Origin: Aspidiotus rigidus
Taxonomy: Eukaryota > Arthropoda > Insecta > Hemiptera > Diaspididae
Reading direction: 5' to 3'
NCBI GenBank assembly: GCA_035079385.1
Contig: JAVHKY010000044.1
Span: forward strand, 930,001-994,000
Length of the DNA stretch: 64,000 bases
The notes under the pieces are model-generated. The model was not told where the DNA came from, did no database searches, and worked only from the letters and a program-made list of their open reading frames with translations. A program made the position numbers and the translations under genes. This document shows, in pieces, positions 22,180-33,113 of this stretch (position 1 is its first letter; the number at the start of each line of letters is the position of its first letter).

Positions 22180-23260
22180 CCTCGTCCAACTTCTATATCT
22201 GTGACGGTGAACTTTCCAAGTTCTCTTAGGATATTGCAGTTCCTATTGGCTCCCCTTTGCGTTCCCTTATGGGTGATCTCTTCGTGGATCTTGTAGAGAG
22301 ATAGGTTCTCAATGTTGGGTTCCTCCTCTCTAGGTACGTCTCATATTGGTGACGATATATCGATGACATATTATTGTGCCTCGAGGACAGTCCTCGCACG
22401 AGTTCGACTTTCGTACCTTTCAAGTTCACTTTAGAAATAGGGGAGTCAACTATTAATTTTCTTGACCCCGGCATCTTTCTCACTACTAACGAACACGAGT
22501 ACAGCATTTACCAAAAGCCTACCTTCGTTGATCTTTATATCGATTCCAATTCCTGTATTCCTATTGTCACCGGAGACATAAAGAGTCCCCTTATACTTCC
22601 ACCTCGTGTCCCTCCCTCTCAGCCGCGACTCGTCCCACACCGAATTGTGATGATAAAGACGGCATCACCCTAAATACTGACCTTATGGTCGAGAAGGAGC
22701 TTGTTGCTAAGTGCCTTAGCCAGTTGACGTCTTTGTCGAGGCAGTCTCTCAAAAACTTCACATGGATTTGCCTTGGCAATTTTTCGAAAGTCTTTGCCGA
22801 GATCCTCAAGTTTCATAGTCTTAAACCCAGCTATTATAAACTGCGCACGTTAGGTGCTCTTTTGGGTTCGCTCGCAGACCCGACCCCTTAGGAAAGTATA
22901 GGGTTTATAAATTATCCTGCCCTGACTACCTAGTGGAGACTGAGCGAAACTTCTCTGTCCGCTTCAATGAGCATAAAAAGGCGTTTGACACGAACCTAAA
23001 GACCAAGAAGTTCACCTTCGTAGAGCATCTAATTGAGGCTAGTCATACCCAATTCGCTTCGACACAGGCTCCGTCGTCAGAAAGCAATTGAGGACTTCGA
23101 GATTTGTTTCCATTCAGCCAAATATGGAGATTACGTCCTCGATAAAGTTCTGGCTTTTCCCTTTGTATTTCAGGCTGTATCCTACTCAGTCGCGAGAGGA
23201 AAAGTTCAAACTTCAAAAAGAAGAAATTCAGGTGCAGTAGAACGTACTTGATCACCTCCA
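22180..23260 (+). pseudogene. Penelope-like retroelement, RT plus GIY-YIG, decayed
   Basis: Ordered motifs on the plus strand: PIGSP of RT motif B at 22242-22256, RYIDD (RT active site) at 22353-22367, INFLD at 22452-22466, a YQKPTF phrase with an LYIDS segment, a LGSLADPTP linker near 22860, VYKLSC (first GIY-YIG half) at 22903-22920, RFNEHKK at 22960-22980, and FVEHLIEASH near 23015-23045. In-frame stops (after DLVER and before RYIDD) and several frameshifts show it is inactive. The second GIY-YIG half (YIG) is lost: a short deletion leaves YLVETER. The RT makes cDNA and the nuclease is thought to nick the target. The 5' RT part before motif B is not recognisable. Confidence 0.88.
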
Positions 23261-26100
23261 CCCTTCCCCTCCGAGTATTAATTACATCGGCGAGGCTGAT
23301 GGAAAAGAAGGCAACACTTACCTTAAAAACTTCGTTGATGATCTGGCATCAGCGTCTCCTCGTCTTTGTAGTAGCTTATGTAACTTTTATATTGATGTGC
23401 TGTCAATTTGTTTAACAAAATCAAATTTTGGGGTTGAATAACCTGTGTTCTTCTGTTCTTTCTAATCAAAAAATTAATCCTGTGAGGTCGTTCTTACGAG
23501 TCTCGCACGCCATTTAGAACACCTTATTCCGAGTGTCAATTTTTTGACACAATAGAATGGAAGGTTTTGCTGAGCCACAATCGACTTTTGTGACTTCATT
23601 TATAAAATCGAATAGTAAACATTCGTCTTTATTCTCATCAGAATAGGAGGCTTTGGTGTAGTAGTCTCCAGCGATCATTCCAAGTCTAAAGCAATTCTCT
23701 TTTTATGTGGAATTTTGCATGTTACAATCCTGTTCTAGATTTTATTGTCGTCGTTTTTATGAAAAAACATTAATTTGTCATTTGGCGCTGGCTTACTTCA
23801 CATTATACCACCTCCAACTAAAGTATTCTACGGCAAGTGTGGAAAGTAAGCGGAGCGAGCTATATTGCATGTACGTGAATGTGTAAACATTAATAGAATC
23901 TCACATCTGGTGTGTGAAGTCATTTATGATAGGTTATTTTTGGCTATATCGATTCGCTTTTAACATAAAAGCATTATCATGTCGATCATAGAAAATAATT
24001 CTGATCTTTTTGCGTAGTAATTTATTTAATATTAGCACCTCTATCACCAAAGAAGTTACACTGTATAACATTTTCGAAAAACTTTTCCGTACTTGTACCA
24101 CAGTTTTCAGCACAGATAGTCAATCAATTCTTCCGGATGGTATACCTCCGCAAAATCCTTTCCAATAAGGTATATACGATATTTTTAATTGGGCAATCAA
24201 CTTTAAGTCAATACCCTCGTAAGTCATGTATTTCAAAAAATAGCGAAAAGTAGAAGCACGAAATATCTACCATCAATACGAAAAGCAAAGAAAGAAAGAC
24301 GTTTAGGGTATTTTCGTTCTTTCTCTAACTTTATCTCGCATTGACGACTGCGATGGATAAATGAATATACAATTACCAACGGTTGTATAGAAGCGAAAAT
24401 CGGATTAAACGACGACGACGACGACAACGAAAAGCTATCAATTTATTCAACATCGAGAGAGCTTTATAGATGTCATTGTGTATTACGAATACTGTAAGTT
24501 CGGCCTTCAAAATATCGCGACAAGACTTTTCAAAGTCAGCAGACGTCGTCGTACTCTTGTGCGCTATCGTGGTACTCCGATACGATAGGCGATGAGAAAC
24601 GACAAATACGCACGCAGCCTTTGTTTGAAAACAACTTTCATTACGTATAGCAGTGTGAGAACTAGTCGATCGAAAGGGGGTGTGGAACAATTGTACAGTA
24701 TACACGTGTGTATGCTCCAGTGTGAGCTAAGAAATTGAAGGAAGAAGTTCTGAAAGGTATATCGTACATCGTACATCATAACCTACGCTCGTGCTCTTTG
24801 AATAATGAAATCGCGCCAAGAGCTCTCGCCGATTTCTGTATTCTCGTTTTCAAGAAACTCGTATACAGAGCATTTTTACGATTACCGACTGTAATGAAGA
24901 GTGCGAAATGCATGCAATGGGGACTGCGTCACGTCGGGTCGGTTGTTAAACGAAATAAATACTCGTGCAGCACACGTACGTTCCAAACCTTCCCATCCAG
25001 GGCGATTAATTGACATCCGCCACATAGACACGTTAAATTAACCGATTGCATTCGCGGTTTTCCGCAAATTATGAAGCTTTGTGAGCGCTTCCAAATTGGA
25101 TGGCGGTAAAAGATGCGGGATAGTGCACACATAAGGCGACGAGCTTTCTTAAATACACCTCTGTATTTGCTGCGACACGTTATCGACGATGTTGAGCTTG
25201 CGGATAAAGGTAATTCTTTCCGGCCACGTATACAACAGTTTCATCCTTTTTCGGCTGTGATCATATCGAGCTTTTGCGACGACAATTTTCATTTGTTCGC
25301 GCAGACAATAGAGCGCTAACAAGAGGTGCTTTTATACGAAAATCATTTTTGGTCTCTCTCTTTCGTGCTCTCGTTCGCGCCCGATTATTATGCAAAATCG
25401 TCAAGAGCGAATTACCAACGTAGTCGAACTTTGACGAGGTGCGCGAAAAGTTTTCGTTTAGAACTTTATACGCCCAGTGGGCCTGTATTCGCGTGCACCT
25501 AAGATTGATTTCGAACAATAATTTTCGCATTTTTCAAAATGTAAATACGACACTCTATTAATACATCTCTAGTGAGAACAATTTTCGAATTTGGGTGGAG
25601 CAGCGCCTGCGATGCTTTCAGCTAATCAATGAACTTTTGACATAATGTATTGCTTCGTAATTTATGTACAGATCTCACCTTTCTATCTCTGGAAATTTAT
25701 CGCGTCATCAATCACTCTTTCATGATGTAAAACAAAATGAAATACAGTTCCCTTCACGCGCGAGACACAGTCTTCAGATCGATTAGTAATTGTTGTACTT
25801 GAAACGACCGAAAAAGAATAACCTGTAACCAGAGTTTATTTGTATAGGAGGGGTTCCTGTGAAGATTATGGCGGCCTCTGTTTCATTAAGATTGTACTTT
25901 TGGCTAGGAAGGGATTCGTCTCGTTTACGGGCCTGGAATGGAACGACCTAGATCGAAGAATTTAGAATCGAGAAATTAGGACAGTTGATACCATTGTGTT
26001 ATATTATCTACAATTGTTGTTACGGTCTTATCTCTAATCTCGTGGTTCAACATCTTCATTAGGTCATACTCAATTTTAACAGCTCGAAAAATCCAACCAA
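23261..26100. other. Non-coding stretch with a CpG-rich block
   Basis: The first 200 bases may be PLE 3' sequence. No gene is supported. The part from about 24540 to 25520 is rich in CG and carries mirrored short frames on both strands, which suggests promoter-like or conserved regulatory DNA. Nothing else recognised. Confidence 0.4.
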
Positions 26101-26109
26101 AACAAAAAT

Positions 26110-26240
26110 TGTTCAAGTCCTCCTTTTATCGTATGTAGCTCGGAGTAGTCTTGAAAAAATTTCATTTCTCGAGCTATAATACATGATAGAGAGTGACTTG
26201 GAAAAATTCGACCTCCGAGCTGAGTACTAACGGTAATTTA
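26110..26240 (+). repeat. CTTGGAAAAATTT family, two units
   Basis: Phrases CTTGAAAAAATTTCAT (26151) and GACTTGGAAAAATTCGACCT (26197-26216) each precede a GAGCT word. Same family as at 2619, 8053, 41330 and 42905. Confidence 0.5.
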
Positions 26241-26656
26241 CGCTGCTGCAGTTAGACAGGACCGTGTTCAAAGAGGCAGTGTTCGGAACTACTAACAAAG
26301 AACCTGTTTTGCGATCGGTTGCTTGGTAAAAAAAAAAAAAATGGGACGCAGTCCGCTTTTTGCAATCCGAGTGGTACCCTAGGACATTCTTTGACGAACT
26401 ATGTATAACAAGAAAGGGACTAAAAAAAAATTTGGACTCTTATGGAAATTCCAATTTTTAATTCAATTCTCAATATCGAAACCGAATTTGTCCAATAAAA
26501 GTCATAATTTTCTTCAAGTCTTTATATAAGGTCAAGGTCATTAATGACGTCACAAAGGTCGAATACGGATTTTTTCTGGGGAGGCCCCTTTTCCGTCGCG
26601 CAAAACAACTTTGGGTACAACTCAATAATTACGGACGCAAATTTTGACATGTTTCA

Positions 26657-26980
26657 TGTCTTTGCTTCGACCTCTACCCTGTTTCTGAAATTTGCGTCCA
26701 CATCCGCACGTCCGAACGTCCGTACAACCGTGACCTTGGGACTTGGAAGAATTTTCTCCAACCTCTTTTTATGAATTAGCTCTGACCTCGGCTTTATTTC
26801 TGAAATTTGCGTCCGTCCGCTCGTCTGCACGTCCGCATTTCTGTACAACCGTGACCTTTGGACGTAGAAGAATTTTCTCCAACCTCTTTTTATGTCTTTG
26901 CTTTGACCTCTGTCTTATTTCTGACATTTGCGTCCGTCCGCACGTCTGTACGGCTCTGACCTCCCCTTGTATGCTAGCTT
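26657..26980 (+). repeat. Tandem array, about 115-121-bp unit, nearly three copies
   Basis: Units start at 26657, 26772 and 26893. Each contains a GACCTCT/TCTGAAATTTGCGTCC phrase, several CCGCACGTCCG-type words, GTACAACCGTGACC and GAAGAATTTTCTCCAACCTC. The third copy is truncated near 26975. Related single units occur near 27024 and at 28930-29000. The open frames here simply follow the repeat. Confidence 0.85.
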
Positions 26981-27058
26981 AATCTGTATATAGGCAGAGA
27001 CTTATACTATAGGCTATATACATATGTTTCATGTCTTCGCTTTGGCCTCAATATTATA

Positions 27059-27270
27059 AACTAGACTTAAACTAGACGAAGAAGGGGGGCGAACGAGCAG
27101 AGCGAGTGAGCCTCCCGAAAGCTATTAGCTTTAAATATTCTAAACTAGCTTATACTAGACAAAGTAGGGGGCAAACGGGCGGAGCGAGTGAGCCCACAAA
27201 AGCTATTACTAGACATACATTAGATCAAGAAGGCGGAGGCGAACGAAGGGAACATCCTCGTATAACACTA
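27059..27270 (+). repeat. Degenerate tandem array with GAGCGAGTGAGCC phrase
   Basis: Three related units of about 70-80 bp, each with ACTAGA, a GAAGGGGG-like word, GGCGAACG or GGCAAACG and, in the first two, GAGCGAGTGAGCC. It follows directly on the 26657 array. Confidence 0.65.
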
Positions 27271-27299
27271 AATTATTTGATATTGCACATTAGACTTAT

Positions 27300-28920
27300 A
27301 TTTTAAACTATGATAGATATGAAACATGATCTTTATTCATTTGGCTTTTATTTTTTCACCCCTCATATAATACGTAAGATGTCGTGTTGAAAGTTCGCCG
27401 TCTGCTCTTTATAATCCAAGTAGAAGTGACCCTCAGTGTATTCGAAGAGGAAAGGGCTCCAATTCAGTTGGCAGATTAGCAAAAGTTATCGAGTGCAACT
27501 ATAATTATCTGAAAATGAAAAGGATCTTGACTAATTTGAAATCGATAAAATTTTGGCCAAGACTATTTGAAAGAAGTAAATTTCCGGTTGATCTGAAGTT
27601 CTGACGTGGCACTTCGCCGTCACACAGACGATGTGCGACACAATATGATAAGAATATTTTCCTTTATATTGAGCTATCTCAAACTTCGCGTAAAACTAAT
27701 TCGCAGAAATGTATACCTATACCGTTAATTGGAGTACCTAGCAAATAATATCGATATCCGAATAATGAAATAATTCAGACTCTCCTGTTGTTTTTAATCT
27801 TCACCCACTATCGCTTCCTTACAGAATAAATTCCTTTCGCCCTCGTTAATTTCCATCTCCGAGGGAAATCCAATTCAGGGCTACATTTATTTATTCTTAA
27901 TTGACTGACTTTATTTCGTTTAAGCATTTTGCGCTGGAGGTAGGTCAATCAAGTTCTATTTCTTCGATACATTTCTTATTGTTCTAGCCGAACACCAGAA
28001 AAACGTTCTTCCCGTGTAATAAAGATGCTCGTTTCTTAAAATTTATTAGTTTCATTTAGAAATTGATGCGTAAAATTGAAGTGTTTCCGAATCAAAAATA
28101 TTGAAATAAGTGTCTCGATCAAGTCGACGCTTAAAAGTTGTGTCTCTTCAACACCATTCAACCGTCTAATCCGAGGTCAGCCTTTCATCTTCAAGAATAT
28201 ACTTTCTTGAAACTGTCGAAACCCATTTTATTCATCTTTTCAAACGTTAATTATGATTGGGTAACGAAACTAATTTCAAGATACTGACGCGCCTTGTCTG
28301 CTCGTTGATTCTTTGCAACGTGTTAAATACACCTGTTCGTTCCCAGGCTTTTGCGGCAATTTTCCAAGTCTAATGATGTTGATCCGAAAGCTGTATATTA
28401 TTTATTCTCATTATAATTTTCTATACTACAGAATTGATGTTACCCTAATTGACTTACTCGGTTTCTTTTCAAACTATGAGGCGTTCGAGGAATCACGCTA
28501 TAGTGTTGTTCTCGAGCCGTCCTGAATGAAGACTAAAATGTTAAAAAAGGGGGTACGGAACTTCTTGTTACAGTGGCGTATATAGTCAAGATTCAAAGAG
28601 AAGATCGAATGACTGCGCTTCCTTCCATTTTCCATCCATCCTTTCATCTTGAATCTCACTTTTTTTTCTGTTTATTGGTATTGTACGAGTAATAATTATG
28701 AACAAGAGGTAGAAAAATGAGACGACAAAATTTCTCGATCCCTTTAAATCCTCTAGTGAAAAATGAAAAGAGATGAGAGAGTTGTAAGCCGTGCGTATAG
28801 AGGAGGAAACCCGCTGTCTATTCAGGAACTAGAAATTTTTCCGAACCCAGAACTCACACTTTGGCGTGTAGTTTACTGAGAAGAACAATAGGAGTTTCCA
28901 TCACAATCTTGAACATTATT
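27300..28920. other. Non-coding stretch, nothing recognised
   Basis: A/T-rich, no repeats by eye, no supported exon. The 70-codon frame at 28313-28525 has no family resemblance. Confidence 0.45.
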
Positions 28921-29009
28921 TTTCGACTTGTTTCATGTCCTTACTCTGACCTCTACCCTAATTCAGAATTTGCGAGTAACCTTGGTACTTGGAAAAAACG
29001 ACGGCTTCC

Positions 29010-31010
29010 TTATAACGAAATTAAACGAGAACGTTGAAAACCTGTTCTATGGGTCGAGTTGATTTTGGTATTGAGAATTCAAATTTAAATCTTGAAGAGT
29101 TTCAAGTTTTTCTGAGTCCCTTGTATACCATGGTGTATCAGCCTGAAAATAAGAATTTTTCCAAAGTGTTTTTACCGGACATCACAAAACACACGGAAAC
29201 CCCCCCACTTGTTGAAATAGCTCAAGTACTCATATCTCTGCCCTTAGGCTGAACCCAAAGTTTTCGTGCTTGTGCGTAAAGATCTCTTCGTTCTATGCAG
29301 TGAACTACTAGTCTGCCGTACAAAGTTAAATTGACGTATATGCGAAAACAACGATCACCGAGACGAGGCGTTCGGATCAATGGGCTGTATGTGTGTTGGT
29401 GACGAAGCTTCGTATTCACACACCACTACTATCACAGTCGATTGCATATCAGTGCATGGGTATTGTAAAGTGTCAGAAGGTAACACAGATGGAGATTTTG
29501 TTGTTGTCAGACAAAGAGAATCCCATCCTGTCAATTCCAACACCAAATCGAATTTCGACCAAGACTTCAAGAAAAGTAAATTTTGAGTTTGATCGACGCC
29601 GAATATGGATCTTCCAGCTTTTGAGTGGGTACAAAATTATTGTCGTTTGGAAGTAGATCTAAGGGTAACACTGTCATATGGTTTCACCGATACCATCGAA
29701 TTCGGTATAATATTCTGCGATCTTTCTCCTCATTCAGAGTACTCTCTAAAACAATATTTGCTCTCGCGTGCGAAAGGTAAACAAATGCACTAAAATTTAG
29801 TGACTAAATCGTAACTCTCGCTGAGAAACGTAATTACTCCGAGATGCGAGAGGAAATCTTACACAGCACGTGTTTCGCGCACGTCTCTCGGAATCTTTCA
29901 TTAATATTTAAAAAGAGTAGAAGTTAATGAGCGAAATTTCGAGCAAACAGTCGGTCTGATAAATTTTTTACTATCTTCATACGGCAAGTATAGTGTAAAC
30001 ACCACGAAGATACGCCCGAGCGAACGGCGGGGACTTTTCATTATTTCAGCGATTTACTAGAAAGTTTGGCGGGTAGCAGATAAAGCTCGGAGAAGTTAAC
30101 TGTTATTGGATACAGTCTGGTGAGAGAATATACTGCCGTATACGGTGTATGGTAATTTAAGTATGGTACGAGTTTAACTTTCTATAGATATAGCAGGGAG
30201 TGAATTTTTTAAAACGAAAAGTTTTCATACGCGCGTCAGAGAAAGGGAAGGCGGAGTGAGGCAGAGACGGGGATGACAATTAGTTTTTCTTCTCTCTCTC
30301 TCTTCTGCTGTTTTCTTCCTCATCAGCAATCTGCTTTCTCGTCGGCTCACATAATGTTCAACTATTATCTGGAAACATACACACGTAATGCCCTCTTCGT
30401 TGACATTTTTATTGCGAGGACCGTTTTCGTCGTCTTCATTGTCGCGTCACGCTGTACTTTTCGCGCCGACACATTTTCTCGAGACTGTTGCAATGTTCTT
30501 ATAGCAGTTTGTTGTTGACCCGAAAGTTACGCGTCCGAAATTATCGAAATAATAAATGGGAAAAGAACGTTTACTACGCCGAATAGTATATTTTATTTCG
30601 CCTCGAAAGGGGCTTTTGTCTCACAAACTCGGATAAACAGAATGAGTCTGTTTGAACATTGAAAATTTATTTTACGATTCAACGAAAATTGTGGAAAAAT
30701 GAAGCGAGACAAAGAAGGATTTCTAGGAGACGACGAATCAAGGTCTTCAGTGCCGTACAAGAAAACGGTCTCATTGTGCATTTCTCACGATTTAGAAATC
30801 TTTCAATTCAATAAATTAAACTGTGCGGCCGATGCAACCAGATTTTCTTCTGTAGAAATACTTTAAAATTTTTCTTCTATCTGCCGGTGAATCGATATCA
30901 AAGTCTGTGCTCCTAAAACTTTATATTACTATGTTTAAAATGGAAAAGAGTGATTGCTTGTAAGCGGATGATAGAAAATAAGGACAACTATCACGGTACT
31001 CGTTCGTTAT
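29010..31010. other. Non-coding stretch, nothing recognised
   Basis: Several short frames at 29034-29793 overlap on both strands without motifs or clear splice sites. A CpG-rich part at 30190-30540 may be regulatory. Confidence 0.4.
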
Positions 31011-31011
31011 T

Positions 31012-31085
31012 TCGACCTAGATTCGACTCTAATGTACAGAGTCAACTCAAAATCAAAGTCCATTTTGATTCGACTTGGCTTTGAG
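31012..31085 (-). repeat. Short GTCGA-like fragment
   Basis: About 75 bases with TTCGACCTAGATTCGACTC and GAGTCAACTCAAAATCAAAG, resembling a decayed piece of the GTCGA-rich family. Confidence 0.4.
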
Positions 31086-31094
31086 TTTCAAAAA

Positions 31095-32250
31095 AGTTTG
31101 GCTGACTTTCGGCTTCTTTCAGGTAGCTTTCTGCTGATTGATACTATGCAAATATATCATGAGTATAAAAGTATCGATCAGGAGAATTAGGGCTTTGTCC
31201 GGCTTGTCAAAGATCCATTTCTCCATATTGTATTTTTTTATTGAACGATTGCAGGCGCCAGGGTTTAGCCAGTATTCTTCTTTCGGCTGTGCAGTCTGGT
31301 AAAGGTAGCTTCGCCTTGAGAGTCGTCGTACATCATAATCATAAGTTGGAAATCATCGAGTGAATATTCGGAATTTATATTTGTATTCTGACATGAATAT
31401 GTCTTGAGGTTTGAGGAGATTTGGAATATTCTCCATCATCGAGCTGTATTTACGTATAATATATTTGATGGAGAATAGGGCTCAGGCCTTACTAAGTTTT
31501 GTACTCTCAGGTCAGGCTAAGAAAGAGATGCGGCAGAAGAAAAAGAAGACCAAGATCAAGGTGTTTAAAAAGAGGTGTGCTCAGTTTGATTGTAAACAAA
31601 GCGCCACCCGCATGCACATTTAGAAATACAACCGGGTGACGTCACCCGATTCCGTTTTCACATTGTTTTAAATGGAGATCAGCTGATATAGTGCCTTGTT
31701 GTGTACACTGAGCTGAGCATACTTCCTTTCGAGCACATTACGTTCAACCGAAAGGCAAAAGTTGAATTTAGCTGAAATTTCAGTGATAAAAAAGGAACTG
31801 AAAGCCAGTTCCATTTGCACCTTCATAAGCCGAAAGCCAAAAGAAGCCAAATGTTTTCAGTTTTCCAAAATCTCACTAATTCTTGGATGGCGACCAAATT
31901 TTTATTTTTGATGCTTTTGAAGTTTTGTTGATTTGAAACTTGACGGTTTTTAAATATATTATTTTGTATATTCTTCCCGATTGTTGACATGCTGGTAAAA
32001 AATTGAAAATTTGAAAAATAACCTCTAAATAGAGATGCTAACAATAAAAAAAAAAAAAAAAAAACTCAAGTATGTGAAAACGCAGCACTGCTGTAACTGA
32101 AAGGGTAACAATATGGTGAATCAGTATCTTTGATATAGAACCCTAATTCTCCTGATCGATTTATTTTTGTGTGGCTTCTGTGTACAACTATGTTCTAATT
32201 TGTCGATCAAACGATCAGTTAAAAGCCAACTGAATTTTCAGCTGTACTAC
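31095..32250. repeat. Possible 1.1-kb foldback element
   Basis: A perfect 19-nt inverted pair, TCGATCAGGAGAATTAGGG at 31174-31192 and its complement at 32141-32159, encloses about 950 bp. A second looser inverted pair (GACTTTCGGCTTCTTT near 31106 and GCCGAAAGCCAAAAGAAGCC near 31829) lies inside. No ORF of note and no target duplication identified, so the element type is open. Confidence 0.45.
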
Positions 32251-32834
32251 ACTGAAGACTAACATTGGATACTACGCTTACTATGTTATGCTAGGCTCTA
32301 CCAGCGCCACGAAATGATTACTGAATCTATCGAAAGTTAATATGCTGGACTGAACCGATTCAAAATGATCGAAAGTCGATATCATGATATGCCTTCTCAA
32401 TACCAACTTCTATCAAGAAGTTTGATCTCTCTCTACATTTTTCGGAGAAGCTGAAAAGCATTGACTGTTTTTGGCTTAGGAGTGCAAATAAAACTGGCTT
32501 TCAGATTTTCTCTTATCAGTGGAAACTCGGCTAATTGCAGTACTGAACTCTAATAATTATTTTCTGCATTTAATTTTATTAATTTGAAGCATTGGATACA
32601 AAAAGTCTTGTAAAATTTTTTTTTTAGATGTTAAGGATATGCTTTACTTGTTGGGAAACTCCGAAACGGTGTACGATAAGTTGCATAAACATCCTAAAAA
32701 ACCCTGCAAGGTTCGGTAAGCCAGCGGTCACTGCGCGACGCTTGTCGGGCGTGCGTGGGTAGTCCCTGTAATAAATGACACCAACGACGAGAACTTGTAC
32801 GTCACTACCCGCAACGACGACGAACACTCACCGA

Positions 32835-33113
32835 GTGTATATTAGAGGGAGCAAGCACAGCTTGCATCAGACCTCAACAGAACTACCTGACCAAGGAACA
32901 CAACGAAAGACACAATACTTACGTGCGGGGGTAATATTGCACAAGTTCTCGTCGTTGGTAATTGGAAAAATTCGTGGAAGATTTGATCGCCCTCGTAGCT
33001 CAGTGGTTAGAGCAGTCGCCCGGCAAGCGAAAGGTCTCGGGTTCGGATCCCGACGAGGTGATCAAATTTTTCGCTTGAGTTTTTCATTTACCAACAACCC
33101 CCCTCCTATGTAT
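32835..33113 (+). mobile_element. tRNA-headed SINE-like repeat, copy A
   Basis: A unit with an ACGAAAGACACAATACTT phrase and a GTGCGGGGGTAATATT phrase (32900-32940), then the tRNA-like domain (32989-33060), then a tail ATCAAATTTTTCGC, TTTTTCATTTACCAACAA and CCCCCCTCC to about 33108. The same flanking phrases recur at 35582-35745, so they belong to a repeat rather than to a stand-alone tRNA gene. Confidence 0.65.
32989..33060 (+). tRNA. tRNA-like domain (SINE head), not a functional tRNA gene
   Basis: It folds as a cloverleaf: a 7-bp acceptor with two mismatches at its outer end, a D arm with an A-box match (TAGCTCAGTGGTTAGAGCA), an anticodon arm with loop CCGGCAA, and a T arm TCGGG-TTCGGAT-CCCGA carrying a B-box match. 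The anticodon would be GGC with C instead of the conserved T at position 33. Acceptor mismatches and the repeat context argue for a pol III-driven SINE head rather than a working tRNA. Confidence 0.7.

Noticed and set aside
26544..26982. Coding frames on both strands
   Set aside because: They follow the 115-121-bp tandem array and repeat with it.
32989..33060. Functional tRNA-Ala
   Set aside because: Acceptor mismatches, C at position 33 and repeat flanks point to a SINE head.
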